Assembly: GCA_913058395.1 (NCBI GenBank)
Contig: CAJXQI010000012.1
Span: 62,001-126,000, forward strand
DNA from: an uncultured Colwellia sp.
GTDB lineage: Bacteria > Pseudomonadota > Gammaproteobacteria > Enterobacterales > Alteromonadaceae
Reading direction: 5' to 3'
Length of the DNA stretch: 64,000 nt
The stretch's first letter is position 1. Every line of letters starts with the position of its first letter. The position numbers were made by a program, and so were the translations under genes. Positions 63,758 through 64,000 of the stretch are shown in pieces. The notes below the pieces were generated by a model. The model saw only the letters and a program-made list of their open reading frames with translations. It ran no database searches and was not told where the DNA came from.

Positions 63758-64000
63758 TTAGCGCTTTGCAAGTAAGTTGTTGCTATCAATTGCATTTAAA
63801 GTAAAAGCAATACCATCGCTTTCAATAACAACATTATGCGGTGCAATAGGCATACCTGGGCCAACACGCGCAGGACCATTAACGGCAATAATATCGCCTT
63901 TTGATAAACCAGAAGTAATAGCGCGTAATTTTCCGTAACGCTCCCCCACTTCAACCAGTTTGTATTGCAAAATATTGTTTTCGCCAACCACTAAGACGAA
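63758..64000 (-). CDS. RND efflux periplasmic adaptor subunit (partial, C-terminus only)
   Basis: Only the last about 80 residues are in the window and the gene continues past position 64000. The visible part (YKLVEVGERYGKLRAITSGL, then SKGDIIAVNGPARVGPGMP) is the C-terminal membrane-proximal domain of an AcrA/MexA-type membrane fusion protein. It is 9 bp from the RND pump gene and should be cotranscribed. An internal ATG near 63991 is not the real start. Confidence 0.9.
   Translation of the reverse strand, partial: FVLVVGENNILQYKLVEVGERYGKLRAITSGLSKGDIIAVNGPARVGPGMPIAPHNVVIESDGIAFTLNAIDSNNLLAKR

Overview
The window looks like chromosome of an AT-rich marine gammaproteobacterium, most likely Alteromonadales near Colwellia/Thalassotalea. 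The grounds are the enterobacterial-type order of housekeeping genes, Kdo/lipid A genes (kdkA, waaA), ubiquinone genes, a CrbS/CrbR acetate-switch pair, PEP-CTERM and GlyGly-CTERM sorting signals, and a short dispersed palindromic element of a type I associate with this order. The genus is inference. I found no rRNA, tRNA, CRISPR, prophage or intact insertion sequence. Coding density is high and most genes are intact.

Layout. 1-7.3 kb: a small membrane-anchored protein, a chemoreceptor, and convergent crbS (transporter-like hybrid sensor kinase) and crbR (LuxR-type regulator); a 158-bp MITE-like element sits just upstream of crbS. 7.5-29.3 kb: pepD, then slmA, coaBC, radC, rpmB, rpmG, mutM, coaD and waaA. 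These run in the same relative order as the E. coli slmA-dut-coaBC-radC-rpmBG-mutM-coaD-waaA cluster, but dut is absent and the cluster is opened by inserted genes: a PilZ-ParA-ribbon-helix-helix cassette, a PhoD-like phosphatase, a DUF885 protein, an ATP-grasp protein, a three-haem cytochrome, a SnoaL-like/TetR pair, kdkA plus a GT9 glycosyltransferase, GNAT, Nudix, PepSY and an alpha/beta hydrolase. 29.4-35.6 kb: an Lrp-type regulator divergent from kbl-tdh-glpE-glpG (threonine degradation, then sulfurtransferase and rhomboid protease), an orphan FliL-like protein, and ubiC-ubiA. 35.7-44.3 kb: plsB, a NYN-domain protein, a CheX-receiver fusion, and an apparent operon of a secreted blue-copper protein, a membrane GGDEF/EAL protein and an outer-membrane barrel.

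44.5-50.7 kb is a surface/secretion region: a PEP-CTERM protein, a large M12-type metalloprotease with a GlyGly-CTERM tail, an overlapping lipoprotein gene and a two-component system. 50.9-60.4 kb: a sugar-porter MFS transporter, a second two-component system, a FrsA-like lipoprotein hydrolase, an MipA/OmpV protein, a 723-residue Ig-like lipoprotein and an MDR oxidoreductase. 60.6-64 kb: an RND efflux pump (inner-membrane pump plus the 3' end of its adaptor gene, which runs off the window).

Most striking observations: (i) the PilZ-ParA-RHH cassette lodged between radC and rpmB, a candidate c-di-GMP-linked positioning or partition module; (ii) the cupredoxin/EAL/outer-membrane-barrel operon, a candidate copper- or redox-sensing c-di-GMP module; (iii) a folded rpmB leader with two nested stems starting about where transcription should start; (iv) the PhoD-like gene, whose conserved N-terminus lies upstream of every canonical start codon and seems to begin at ATC; (v) the palindromic element forming the crbS leader.
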